From contig JACOXI010000004.1 in the NCBI GenBank assembly GCA_016176335.1, positions 155,289 to 219,288 on the forward strand: 64,000 nt of DNA, written 5' to 3'. The translations under genes and the position numbers were made by a program. The notes under the pieces are model-generated. The model was not told the origin of the DNA, did no database searches, and saw only the letters and a program-made list of their open reading frames with translations. This DNA comes from Candidatus Daviesbacteria bacterium. Its GTDB lineage: Bacteria > Patescibacteria > Microgenomatia > Daviesbacterales > UBA10151. Shown here one piece after another: positions 33,058 to 41,987 of this stretch. Positions within the stretch are counted from its first letter, which is position 1, and each line of letters opens with the position of its first letter.

Positions 33058-34116
33058 TCATCTCTCCTTTAAAACATAATACGTGGCTTTACCTTTACCT
33101 TTTCTATCAATTAGACCTAAATCTATTAATTTCTTAAAATCCAATGCTCGAGTGGCTTTTGCCCGTTCAATTAGTTTTGCATAATCACGATCAGCAATAA
33201 ATCCTTTCTCTTTTATAAACCTAAGTATTTTCAAGTGATGGGGTTGTAACTTAGTTTCTGGGCTTATTCCAACTTCCGGAAGTAGTTTTTGGACTCTTAA
33301 AAGTTCATCAATTATTCCTTCTGTAAAATATTCCAGCCATGAGGTGAAATCAGTTTTATCTACCAATTCATAATAATTGCCAAACTCTCCTACAGTCTGA
33401 AAATATTTAGTAACATTTTTGTTGTAGTAATTCTCGAAGCTAAACAAGTTAAAAGTGTTCAGTCCCATTTCAGCAAGCAATACTTTTGTAGTAAGACGGG
33501 TTGTTCTTCCGTTTCCATCCATAAAAGGATGAATAATTACCATTTGTTTGTGGAATATACCCGCTAAAATTAAAGGATCAATTTTATTTCTATTGTCATT
33601 TATAAATTCTACTAGGTCTTCTATAAGTGTCTTTATATCTTTTGCATCAGGCGGTAAGTAAATAACTTTTCTAGTCCTTGGATCATTTACAACTACTGGT
33701 TGCTCCATCAATTTTCCAGATTCAAACTTAGGCAATAGTCCAACAGTCACTTGCTTTTGAATTTTTAACATCAGCTCAAGAGATAATCTTACTTTTGCCT
33801 TTTCAAGTTTTTCATTTAAATTCTGGAGTGCCTGATTGTAATTTAAAACCTCCCTTTCACTATCTCTTAATACGCTAGTATCAAACTTGTTTATATGTGC
33901 AGGCTTTGTTTTGAGAATTTTTTTAACTTCTGTTAAAGGAAGGGGATTGCCTTCGATACTGGTTGAAGCATAAGTTGACACTGCCCTTGCTGTTTTTTCA
34001 AGTTCTACTAACACAACGTGGGGAAATCGTCTATTATTGAGTTCATTTACTAAAGTATTAATTCTTTTAATCTTTGCCAGGAGACGATCCGTAATTGTAT
34101 AGCGGGGGTTAAGCAT
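33058..34116 (-). CDS. Fic-domain AMP-transferase with inhibitory helix and winged HTH
   Basis: 352 residues. Fic motif HPFMDGNGR at 196-204, with catalytic His196; such enzymes transfer AMP from ATP to a protein hydroxyl. The N-terminal inhibitory motif S-x3-E-G (Ser51-Glu55-Gly56) marks a class II enzyme held in check by its own helix. The C-terminal 70 residues look like a winged helix-turn-helix. TATAAT ends eight bases before the ATG. It could be a regulator or a toxin; no antitoxin gene is adjacent. Confidence 0.85.
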   Translation of the reverse strand: MLNPRYTITDRLLAKIKRINTLVNELNNRRFPHVVLVELEKTARAVSTYASTSIEGNPLPLTEVKKILKTKPAHINKFDTSVLRDSEREVLNYNQALQNLNEKLEKAKVRLSLELMLKIQKQVTVGLLPKFESGKLMEQPVVVNDPRTRKVIYLPPDAKDIKTLIEDLVEFINDNRNKIDPLILAGIFHKQMVIIHPFMDGNGRTTRLTTKVLLAEMGLNTFNLFSFENYYNKNVTKYFQTVGEFGNYYELVDKTDFTSWLEYFTEGIIDELLRVQKLLPEVGISPETKLQPHHLKILRFIKEKGFIADRDYAKLIERAKATRALDFKKLIDLGLIDRKGKGKATYYVLKER

Positions 34117-34186
34117 ATAGTCTAATTATAAGCGGAGCTTGAAATACTCCATGGTCGTATTATAGACGATTAGTAGACGATTCTCA

Positions 34187-34731
34187 ATGGGTAAAATTTC
34201 GATCCCTGTGGCCAAGTTGAATCATCAGATAAGAGGACCAATTCCTGAGGCTGGTAGCCCTAGAGAGGTCATACAGATGGATACTGTGGATTTTGGGGCT
34301 GTGTTGCCTTTACAGGAGTAGATATCTTCACCAAAGAAGTTAATGTTAAGCTGTATCCATCACTCACCGCTAAAGATGGGTTAGATTTCTTAAGTTCCTC
34401 TTTTGATTCAAGGTTCCATCACACTAATCTTTTGCAAACTGATGGAGGCCCTGAATTTAAGGCTGAATTTAAAGCTAATGTATTCAAATATGCAGATAGA
34501 TTCAGAGTAGCCAGGCCATATAAAAAGAATGAGCAAAGCTACATTGAGAGTTTTAACAGATCACTCAGAAAAGAGTGTTTAGGCTGGAGTAAGTATAGGA
34601 CTAATCAGTTGTCAAGCCTAACTAGAGAACTAACAGATTATTTGATGTATTATCATACTAAGAGGCCTCATATGAGTTTAGGTATGAAAACTCCTGAGAG
34701 GTTTTTAAAAGAACTAGTGTCGGATATTTAA
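34187..34731 (+). pseudogene. broken DDE transposase (integrase core, IS481/IS3-like)
   Basis: The first frame carries the first catalytic Asp region (VIQMDTVDFG); near 34298 the homology moves to another frame (AFTGVDIFTKEV) and continues to QTDGGPEF and YIESFNRSLRKECLG, holding the second Asp and the Glu. The end matches tP-E-R-F-L. The N-terminal helix-turn-helix part is missing. One frame shift and the truncation show an inactive insertion-sequence remnant at the left edge of the preQ0 cluster. No terminal inverted repeats were found. Confidence 0.75.
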
Positions 34732-34780
34732 GTGTACATACCGCACAATATATTGAGTAACTAAGGCCTCGCTTTCTTAA

Positions 34781-34809
34781 TTGTTTTTATCAATTTCTTG
34801 CTATATAAT
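34781..34809 (+). promoter_or_regulatory. promoter of preQ0 gene cluster
   Basis: TTGTTT (34781-34786), 17-base spacer, TATAAT (34804-34809). The leader before the ATG at 34833 would be about 16 bases, too short for a preQ1 riboswitch. Confidence 0.65.
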
Positions 34810-34832
34810 TCATAGCAATTCTGCCTAACAAA

Positions 34833-35636
34833 ATGGTTGACATACAAAATCAGAATGATACCAGACAAATACCACTTGAGATGGTAGGAATTAAAAATAT
34901 TGCTTTGCCCTTGTTAGTACCTACAAAATCCGGTAAACCGCAAAATGTAACAGGACTTGTCAGCTTTTATACTAATTTGCCTCACAATAGTAGAGGTACT
35001 CATATGAGCCGCTTTGTCGAAGTATTATACAGAAATCGTCGTAATCATTTAACTTTCCAGCAACTAAAACATATTGCTGGTGAAGCCAAAAAAAAACTTA
35101 AAGCTGAAAAGGCATATCTGGAAGTATCTTTTACCTATCTAATAGAGAAGAAATCTCCAGTATCAAAAAAGTATAGCTTTCTAGACTATGAATGCAAAGT
35201 CGCTTCTAAAGTTAATTCAGGTGATTATGAACAAAGATTAACTGTTAATGTCCCAGTATTATTACTTTGTCCATGTAGTAAGGCAATCAGCAAATTTAAT
35301 GCACATAGCCAGAGGGCAACTGTGACTATTGAGGCAGATTTTATAGGTGAATTTTGGATTGAGGATTTAATAAGGTTGATAGAGAAAGAAGGAAGTTGTG
35401 AGATTTACCCGTTATTAAAAAGAGCGGATGAAAAATATGTAACTGAAAGATCGTACGACAATCCTAAGTTTGTGGAGGATATTGTTCGTGATATTGCCTT
35501 GAAACTAAAAAAAACCGCAAGTATCCAGTCTTTTGTTGTAGAATGCGAAAGCTATGAATCAATACACAATCATAATGCTTATGCCAAATTCGTAAGTGAT
35601 AGTGTCAAAAAAGGAGCCAGAAATGTTAATAGCTAA
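34833..35636 (+). CDS. folE2: GTP cyclohydrolase I, type IB
   Basis: 267 residues. Converts GTP to dihydroneopterin triphosphate. Family signatures: LPHNSRGTHMSRFVE in the N-terminal half, the metal-site cysteine in LLCPCSKAIS with AHSQR after it, SYDNPKFVED, and HNHNAYA near the C-terminus. In this setting, beside queD, queE and queC, it feeds 7-deazaguanine synthesis rather than folate. Overlaps queD by 14 bases. Confidence 0.92.
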   Translation: MVDIQNQNDTRQIPLEMVGIKNIALPLLVPTKSGKPQNVTGLVSFYTNLPHNSRGTHMSRFVEVLYRNRRNHLTFQQLKHIAGEAKKKLKAEKAYLEVSFTYLIEKKSPVSKKYSFLDYECKVASKVNSGDYEQRLTVNVPVLLLCPCSKAISKFNAHSQRATVTIEADFIGEFWIEDLIRLIEKEGSCEIYPLLKRADEKYVTERSYDNPKFVEDIVRDIALKLKKTASIQSFVVECESYESIHNHNAYAKFVSDSVKKGARNVNS

Positions 35637-35967
35637 AGAATTTACTTTTGATTCTGCTCATAAATTACCTAACTATAATGGTTTATGTGCAAATTTGCAT
35701 GGGCATACTTACAAACTGGTTGTATGTCTGAATGGAAAAATCAAAGAAGACGGAATGGTGATTGATTTTAGTGTGCTTAAACAAAAAGTAAACGATAAAG
35801 TCATTAAATTATTAGACCATAAATTTTTAAATGATTTGATTGATTATCCTACTGCAGAAAATATTGCAGTTTGGGTATGGAAACGATTAATTAAGGAATT
35901 GCCGCAGTTATATGAGATTTCTTTATGGGAAACACCAACCAGTCACGTTATTTATAGAGGTGATTGA
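35623..35967 (+). CDS. queD: 6-carboxytetrahydropterin synthase
   Basis: 114 residues from the ATG at 35623, which has GGAG six bases upstream. Zinc ligands His in FDSAHKL and LHGHTY, catalytic Cys in GLCANLHGH, LLDHKFLND and WETPT are all present. Converts dihydroneopterin triphosphate to 6-carboxy-tetrahydropterin, second step to preQ0. Confidence 0.92.
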   Translation: MLIAKEFTFDSAHKLPNYNGLCANLHGHTYKLVVCLNGKIKEDGMVIDFSVLKQKVNDKVIKLLDHKFLNDLIDYPTAENIAVWVWKRLIKELPQLYEISLWETPTSHVIYRGD

Positions 35968-35976
35968 ATATAGAAT

Positions 35977-36720
35977 ATGGCTGAGAAATATACACCAACT
36001 CCACTTGAGGCACAAAGAATTAAAATGCAACCGGATATGTTGAAGGTTTCCGGTGACGGGGTGTTTTTTTCTATACAGGGCGAGGGAAGGAGTTTGGGGT
36101 TGCCATCTGTTTTTTTACGACTTCATTTTTGCAATTTACGTTGTAGCTGGTGTGATACAAAATATACTTGGGATAAAAATTCTCCTGAGTTTTGGCAAGA
36201 ATCCCAAGATTGGACTATAGATCGGGCTAAGGCAGAGATCACGCGTTTTCCTGCCAGGAGATTAATAGTCACAGGAGGAGAACCACTGCTTCAGCAAAGA
36301 AAGATCGTGAATCTATTACAACAAATGCCTGATTGGGAAGTAGAAATTGAAACATCAGGCACAATAGCTCCGTTACCAGAGTTACAAGAACGTGTTCAGT
36401 TTAATGTATCGCCAAAGCTGGATAATTCTGGAAACCCAAGAGTAGTTAGACTTAAACCTCAGGTTTTGCGTGCACTAAACGAATTACCTTTAACCAGTTT
36501 TAAATTTGTAGTTCAGGATCCAAGTGATTTTGCGGAAATCCATCGAATTGTTCAAGACTGTGGTTTAGACCAGTCAAAAATAATTATTATGCCCGAAGGA
36601 TCAACGCAAGAAGACATTAGAAGACATGGTTTGATGGTTGTTGAGGATGTTAAATTACAGGGTTGGAGATTAATGCCCAGACTTCATATAGACCTATGGG
36701 GACACCAAAGAGGCATCTAG
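35977..36720 (+). CDS. queE: 7-carboxy-7-deazaguanine synthase (radical SAM)
   Basis: 247 residues. The QueE-type iron-sulphur motif is CNLRCSWC (Cx3Cx2C), preceded by FFSIQGEGRSLGLPSVFLRL. The SAM-binding VTGGEPLLQ and IETSGT follow. It contracts the pterin ring to 7-carboxy-7-deazaguanine. It lies nine bases after queD and is convergent with queC, seven bases away. Confidence 0.93.
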   Translation: MAEKYTPTPLEAQRIKMQPDMLKVSGDGVFFSIQGEGRSLGLPSVFLRLHFCNLRCSWCDTKYTWDKNSPEFWQESQDWTIDRAKAEITRFPARRLIVTGGEPLLQQRKIVNLLQQMPDWEVEIETSGTIAPLPELQERVQFNVSPKLDNSGNPRVVRLKPQVLRALNELPLTSFKFVVQDPSDFAEIHRIVQDCGLDQSKIIIMPEGSTQEDIRRHGLMVVEDVKLQGWRLMPRLHIDLWGHQRGI

Positions 36721-36727
36721 CAATTTA

Positions 36728-37399
36728 TTATTTAGCATTATATTTAAGGGGATCAGTTAAGCCTAAACTTTGGAAAGCTGCTTGACGGGATCTGCAGTTA
36801 CTGCAACCACCACAGGAGAGTTTTGTGGCGTTATGACAAGACCAGGTCAATTCAAATGGCACATTTAAACTTGTCCCTGTTTGCACCACCTGTGCCTTAT
36901 TCATATGAATTAAAGGAGCTATAATTTGAATATCTGTTTTAAGCATAGTTCCAAGTCTAGTAAGTTGTTGAAATGCTACCATAAATTCAGGTGAATTATC
37001 AGGGCAAATTCGATCGCTGCCTGTTGAACCAATGTATACTCTATCAGCACCTGAAACCTCAGCGAGAACCACTCCAACTGCAAGTAAAATGGAATTTCTA
37101 AAGGGAACATATTCAAACCTTTCGTTTGATTCATTAAGTTCAACATCCCTTCTAAATAGTCCAGACCCCCCGAATCTTTTTAACCAAGGTAATCTAACTG
37201 TATCAAGGGTTATTGCTTGAAAATGAGCTGCCAAAGTGGTAGCACTTCTTCTTTCCTTACTTGCTGTTTTTTGTCCGTACTCTACAAAAAGGAATCGGGT
37301 TTGAAAACCGTCTCTTTGGGCAACAGCTACTGCTACAGCGCTGTCTAAACCTCCACTTACTAAGCAAACAGCTAGTGGTTTGGATTCCGGTGTTATCAT
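36728..37399 (-). CDS. queC: 7-cyano-7-deazaguanine synthase
   Basis: 223 residues from the ATG at 37399, set by TTGATA-17-TATCAT seven bases upstream; the longer frame to 37435 would start inside that promoter. PP-loop SGGLDSA near the N-terminus, STGSDR in the middle and the zinc cluster CHNATKLSCGGCSNCRSR at the end. Makes preQ0 from carboxy-deazaguanine, ammonia and ATP. It completes the preQ0 set with folE2, queD and queE but is transcribed separately, opposite to them. Confidence 0.93.
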   Translation of the reverse strand: MITPESKPLAVCLVSGGLDSAVAVAVAQRDGFQTRFLFVEYGQKTASKERRSATTLAAHFQAITLDTVRLPWLKRFGGSGLFRRDVELNESNERFEYVPFRNSILLAVGVVLAEVSGADRVYIGSTGSDRICPDNSPEFMVAFQQLTRLGTMLKTDIQIIAPLIHMNKAQVVQTGTSLNVPFELTWSCHNATKLSCGGCSNCRSRQAAFQSLGLTDPLKYNAK

Positions 37400-37406
37400 T
37401 GGCGCT

Positions 37407-37435
37407 ATGATAGCAATGTAAATAGCAAATATCAA
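37407..37435 (-). promoter_or_regulatory. queC promoter
   Basis: On the minus strand TTGATA (37430-37435), 17-base spacer, TATCAT (37407-37412), seven bases to the ATG. Confidence 0.65.
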
Positions 37436-37458
37436 TATGATACACTTAGTGTTAAATT

Positions 37459-38322
37459 ATGGGCGAAAGAGGTAGAGATATTACTGTAGTAATAGCAAAC
37501 TCTGAAGATGAATCAGTCTTTAACTGTATTGACTCAGCTAATGGAGGAGCAAAAATTGTGGTGTCTCTTACTCCATACGCACCTATAGAAGCTAGGCTTT
37601 CTAGGTTAAACATACCCTTTGTAGTTGTACCCAGAGGAAATTTGAGTATAACCTATAATTCTGGGATTGAACTAGCCACAACTAACAAAGTTATCATAAT
37701 GGATAGCGACACAGTATTTACACCCAGAGCAATTGAGCAGTTAGGACACGGATTAGAACAATACGACGCTTGTAAAGCCAGACTCTCGTTTCAATATGAT
37801 GACACCCAAACCTTGAGCGGGATAGTCGCGAATGCTAGGGATTTTATTAATTCCTCCCCGACTAGGGCGTACACACCGGGTCTTGCGCTTAGAAAAGATA
37901 TTAGGAATCAAATGGGCGGTTACTTCTTTAATGAACAAATCAGGTGGGCCGTGGACTCAGAATTTTCATACAGATTTCATAAAAACGGACTACAATTTGG
38001 TTATATACCAGATGCGGTGGTTAACCACCCTGCAGTTTCTATAAGACACGATTTAACAGAAGCTTTTTTAATGGGATTAAGTAAAAGAAGGGCTGTTGAT
38101 TTGGGAGTGAGGGAGGGAAATGAGGATGTACTTCCTACCTTAAAAAGAATACTTTCAGGAGAGACTTTCGCAAAAAGAGGAAAATTATTTAAAGAAAAAG
38201 GGGTGAGCACATTACTTTATATGTTGACTTGGGATTTACTTTATAATTTTGGTTATAACTTAAGAAAATTAGGATTATCCGGTTCAACAGAAGAAAGGAT
38301 ATGGCGAGGTTTCGGAAGATGA
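37459..38322 (+). CDS. family 2-like glycosyltransferase
   Basis: 287 residues. GT-A fold with NSGIELATTNKVIIMDSDT, where DSD is the metal/nucleotide-sugar motif, and a later acceptor-side WAVDSEFSYRFHKNG with the expected acidic residue. No membrane helix except a weak hydrophobic stretch near residue 250. Starts the main co-directional block of the island. It would add a sugar to the cluster product; donor and acceptor are unknown. Confidence 0.75.
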   Translation: MGERGRDITVVIANSEDESVFNCIDSANGGAKIVVSLTPYAPIEARLSRLNIPFVVVPRGNLSITYNSGIELATTNKVIIMDSDTVFTPRAIEQLGHGLEQYDACKARLSFQYDDTQTLSGIVANARDFINSSPTRAYTPGLALRKDIRNQMGGYFFNEQIRWAVDSEFSYRFHKNGLQFGYIPDAVVNHPAVSIRHDLTEAFLMGLSKRRAVDLGVREGNEDVLPTLKRILSGETFAKRGKLFKEKGVSTLLYMLTWDLLYNFGYNLRKLGLSGSTEERIWRGFGR

Positions 38323-40001
38323 GCAAAGAACAAATAATTTTGGGTATAAATGGTTATTCAAGAAGAGTTCACGATGCTTCAGCATGCATAGTGGTTAATG
38401 GAAATTTAGTTGCTATGGCTGAAGAAGAAAGATTTACAAGAAGAAAAAAGGCTTTTGGGGAAGTTCCTCATAATGCTATTGCTTTTTGTCTTGATAGAGC
38501 CGGTATAACGGTGGATCAAGTAGACTCTATAGCTATTGGTTGGAATTTTGATAAAGTATTTGGGAATATAGGAGCTAAACCACCCACTCGGGATGAACTT
38601 ATAGATCTTTATCTGCCCTCGGATAGGTTTAAATATTCTAAAAGACCAGAATTAGAAATGGTTTCTCATCATCTGGCTCATGCCGCCTCGGCATACTACT
38701 TATCAGGTTTTCCGGAGTCCTTAGTACTGGTAATTGATGGCCAAGGTGAAACACAATCAACGAGTGTCTTCACTGCAAAAGGCAAAGGCGTTTCACTTAT
38801 TAGAGAATTTGGAGTAACAGATTCACTGGGATTTTTTTATGAAGCTGTCAGTGAATATGTAGGTTTATCAAGACTGGATGTTGGCAAAACAATGGGATTG
38901 GCAAGTTATGGTAGCCCAATATACGAATTTGGTTTATTTAGATTAGTTGAAGGAGGATACTCAGTTGATTTGATTCCCCCAGCTCAGCGGGAAATGGATT
39001 TACAACAGGAGGTTACTAGATTATGGAGAGATTATTTAGAAGGGAAATTTGGACCAGCTAATAGAGTAGATTTGGCCTATGATTCTACTCGCGCAAGATT
39101 TAAAAGAGAAGTTTCCTTTGGAGATACTTATAAGAATGTTACTGCCTCAGCGCAAAAAGCTCTGGAGGATGTGGTGAGGCATTTGATCACTCTTTATGCT
39201 GCTGAATACCAAATGAAAAATCTGTGTATAGCAGGAGGTGTAGGTCTGAACTGTTCAATGAATGGAGTAATAGCTAGAGACGGAATCGTAGCGGATTTTT
39301 TTGTACCTCCTTTTTCTAACGATGCTGGAGTATCAGTTGGTGCGGCTTTATATTTATCTGATCAAAAACCAACTACTAGATTAGAATCAGCATCACTCGG
39401 ACCTGAATTTTCAAATGACGCTATTGTTACTACCTTAAAATCGCTTGGAATTGATTACAGGTCGGTAGATGATATTGGCAGCTATGTGGCTAAACTTTTA
39501 GCTGAAGATAAAATAGTTGACTGGTTTCAGGGAAAAATGGAAGCTGGACCAAGAGCATTAGGAAATCGAAGTATATTAGGAAATCCTACAAATAGAGCAA
39601 CTCATCATAGATTGAATGAGATAAAAAATAGAGAACCCTGGAGACCTCTAGCTCCCAGCTTTTTAGCAGAAGATTTAGCAAACTATATGCAAGACAGTTC
39701 AGATTCACCTTTTATGTTAAGAGCTTTTCTGACAAGACCAAATAAAGTAAGTGAAATACCGGCAGCAGTTCATATTGATGGAACTTCAAGGGCACAAACA
39801 GTAACAGAAAGGACTAGTCCCCTGTATTACAGACTAATCAAGGATTTTAAACATATTAGTGGAATCCCTGCTGTTATGAACACTTCATTTAATCTGGAAT
39901 ATGAACCAATAGTTTGTTCACCCCATGATGCAATAAGAACCTTTTATTCAAGCAGTGCTGATTATTTGGCCATTGGAGATGCGCTTATTTCAAAAAGATA
40001 A
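38319..40001 (+). CDS. O-carbamoyltransferase (NodU/TobZ/CmcH family)
   Basis: 560 residues from ATG 38319, overlapping the upstream stop (ATGA); ATG 38301 is an alternative. Kae1-like domain with metal-binding HDASA, SHHLAHAASAYY, VIDGQGE and GGVGLNCSMNG; the C-terminal YrdC-like-partner region carries EAGPRALGNRSIL and MNTSFN. The family moves carbamoyl from carbamoyl phosphate, via carbamoyl-AMP, onto hydroxyls of sugars, antibiotics or modified bases. A typical tailoring enzyme of nucleoside and aminoglycoside clusters. Confidence 0.92.
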   Translation: MSKEQIILGINGYSRRVHDASACIVVNGNLVAMAEEERFTRRKKAFGEVPHNAIAFCLDRAGITVDQVDSIAIGWNFDKVFGNIGAKPPTRDELIDLYLPSDRFKYSKRPELEMVSHHLAHAASAYYLSGFPESLVLVIDGQGETQSTSVFTAKGKGVSLIREFGVTDSLGFFYEAVSEYVGLSRLDVGKTMGLASYGSPIYEFGLFRLVEGGYSVDLIPPAQREMDLQQEVTRLWRDYLEGKFGPANRVDLAYDSTRARFKREVSFGDTYKNVTASAQKALEDVVRHLITLYAAEYQMKNLCIAGGVGLNCSMNGVIARDGIVADFFVPPFSNDAGVSVGAALYLSDQKPTTRLESASLGPEFSNDAIVTTLKSLGIDYRSVDDIGSYVAKLLAEDKIVDWFQGKMEAGPRALGNRSILGNPTNRATHHRLNEIKNREPWRPLAPSFLAEDLANYMQDSSDSPFMLRAFLTRPNKVSEIPAAVHIDGTSRAQTVTERTSPLYYRLIKDFKHISGIPAVMNTSFNLEYEPIVCSPHDAIRTFYSSSADYLAIGDALISKR

Positions 40002-40040
40002 TCTTTAGGTTAGAATACAAGATCTAAAATAAGAAGCACT

Positions 40041-41294
40041 ATGGAACGCTTTCAACAGTTACAAGAAGAATTAATTGAAGGTGCCCGCATTCAAGATGAG
40101 TATGATTTGAGTACTATAAATTTGATTGCACCTGCCAGCCCTACTCCTTTAAAGTATTTCTATGATCTACCTTTAAGACATAATGCGATAGCTGAAGGTT
40201 TACTAGGCCATAGACCATATGCTGGTGTTGAAGGTTTTAATAGAATTGAAAGAATAGCAGTCGAAGCCGCTTGTTTATTATTTGGAGCAGAGCATGCCAA
40301 TGTTCAGCCTCATTCAGTTAGCCAGGCAAATCAAGCTGTATACCAGGCACTCCTTGATAACGGGGATCGTGTATTGGCAATGAGGTTTCAAGATGGCGGA
40401 CATTTGAGTCATGGATTAAGGTTTAATTTTTCAGGCCGTTTCTTTGATTTTAATTTTTATGGAGTCGATAGAACAACAGGATTAATAGATTATGATGCGT
40501 TAGAGGAAAAAGCAGTAACCTTTAATCCAAAACTAATTGTTTGTGGCGCATCTTCTTATCCAAGAGCAATTGATTTTGAAAGATTAGCTGCTATTTCGAC
40601 TAAAGTAGGTTCTTGTTTAATGGCTGATTTATCGCATCCAGCTGGATTAATTGTTGCAAACAGATTTCCTAAGCCTTTCCCATACTGTAATGTAGTTACG
40701 TTTACACCAGATAAAACAATGCTCGGTCCCCACGGTGGGATAATATTGTGCAAAAATGACTTAAGTGAGCAAATAGATAAAGCAGTTCACCCTGGGGTTC
40801 AGTCAAGCGTCCCATTAAGAAGAATATACCAGATGGCTCAATGTCTAATTGATGCAAGTAAGCCGGAGTTTACAGACTACATAGACAGGGTAATTAAAAA
40901 TATGAAAGCATTTGAAGCTGAATTTGGTAGAATTCCCAATATAATGATAACAGGTGGAAGCGATACACATCTGATGGTTATAGATACTAAGAATACGTTT
41001 GGCTTAACTGGTAAACAATCTGAAGAATTATTAGAAACTCTCGATATTTTAACCAATAGACAGGTTATTCCCGGAGAAACACTTAAACCTTATGTGGCAA
41101 GTGGAGTAAGGTTAGGCACATCCTGGATAACTGCCAGAGGCTACAACGAGGTTGAAGCCAAAGAAATTGCAGAAATAATTTTAGATAACTTATCTGACCC
41201 AGCAAACCTAGTAGTTCAAGCAAGATCAAAGGAAGCAGTTAATAATCTTTTAAAAATTAAGAGAGCAGATGATGTTTGGTATGAGGAAAGTTAA
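40041..41294 (+). CDS. serine hydroxymethyltransferase-like PLP enzyme
   Basis: 417 residues, close to GlyA size. PLP-binding Lys225 in FTPDKTMLGPHGG, with Asp196-x2-His199 (DLSH), NVQPHS and GGHLSHG, all as in GlyA. But the ASEN segment whose glutamate serves folate-dependent hydroxymethyl transfer reads IAPASP (29-34), and EGYPGxRYY reads EGLLGHRPY. The enzyme may be an aldolase or transaldolase acting on another substrate. A separate housekeeping glyA is not in the window. Confidence 0.75.
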   Translation: MERFQQLQEELIEGARIQDEYDLSTINLIAPASPTPLKYFYDLPLRHNAIAEGLLGHRPYAGVEGFNRIERIAVEAACLLFGAEHANVQPHSVSQANQAVYQALLDNGDRVLAMRFQDGGHLSHGLRFNFSGRFFDFNFYGVDRTTGLIDYDALEEKAVTFNPKLIVCGASSYPRAIDFERLAAISTKVGSCLMADLSHPAGLIVANRFPKPFPYCNVVTFTPDKTMLGPHGGIILCKNDLSEQIDKAVHPGVQSSVPLRRIYQMAQCLIDASKPEFTDYIDRVIKNMKAFEAEFGRIPNIMITGGSDTHLMVIDTKNTFGLTGKQSEELLETLDILTNRQVIPGETLKPYVASGVRLGTSWITARGYNEVEAKEIAEIILDNLSDPANLVVQARSKEAVNNLLKIKRADDVWYEES

Positions 41295-41297
41295 TTA

Positions 41298-41975
41298 ATG
41301 AGTGAAGAAATAAATAATAAAGCTTACCCGGAAGTCGACAGTTTAATTAAAGAAACTGATGAACCCGACTATATTACTCATGCATTTGCTGATATTGGTA
41401 TTCCATCTCTTATCATTCTTCGAAGTGTGTTTAGGGTTGACAACTCTTTCTTAGGAGGTTATTTAGCTAGAACACTACACGCTAGTAATGAATTAGCTAA
41501 ACGCAAATCTGTCTTAGATTTAGGCTGCGGTTGTGGTTTACAAGGACTAGTCTGTGCCTTACATGGAGCAAAGAGCGTTCATTTTAGTGACATCAATCAA
41601 TCTGCAGCAAAAAATAGTCGCTTAAATTCTATTTTACTAGATGTAAATAATGTGAGTTTCAGTACTGGTGATTTATTTGCCAACATCCCACCCAGAAAGT
41701 TCGATCTCATTATTTTTAACCCACCGTCAATAACAGGTACACCTTCCAACGATTCCGAAGCAGCGTTTTTTCGCGAAGACAGAGTAGTAGAAGATTTTTT
41801 CAAATTATTTCCAGGATATTTAAGAAGAGAAGGAGTTGTAATAATGCCTGGATCATCTAAGTTTGAAGGTGATACGTCCCCAATGAGTATGATTAGAAGG
41901 TACAACCTAGGCTATGAGATGGTAAGCAGAGAAGAAGATGATACGACAAAATATGTTGTTTTATTTAAACCTTAA
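41298..41975 (+). CDS. class I methyltransferase with NPP motif
   Basis: 225 residues. SAM site VLDLGCGCGLQG, acidic residue in FSDINQSA, and catalytic-type FNPPS, the (N/D)PP(Y/F)-like motif of enzymes that methylate amino groups on bases, proteins or small molecules. Starts three bases after the PLP enzyme. Its substrate is probably the island product or an RNA. Confidence 0.75.
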   Translation: MSEEINNKAYPEVDSLIKETDEPDYITHAFADIGIPSLIILRSVFRVDNSFLGGYLARTLHASNELAKRKSVLDLGCGCGLQGLVCALHGAKSVHFSDINQSAAKNSRLNSILLDVNNVSFSTGDLFANIPPRKFDLIIFNPPSITGTPSNDSEAAFFREDRVVEDFFKLFPGYLRREGVVIMPGSSKFEGDTSPMSMIRRYNLGYEMVSREEDDTTKYVVLFKP

Positions 41976-41987
41976 TTTAAACTTGAT

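Noticed and set aside
33058..34116. Fic-Phd type toxin-antitoxin pair
   Set aside because: The inhibitory S-x3-E-G motif lies within the same protein and no small partner gene is adjacent.
34810..34832. preQ1 riboswitch upstream of folE2
   Set aside because: The predicted leader is only about 16 bases, too short for any known preQ1 aptamer.
34833..37435. Simple tRNA queuosine operon
   Set aside because: The late genes queF, tgt, queA and queG/H are missing here and the neighbours are tailoring enzymes; still possible if those genes lie elsewhere.
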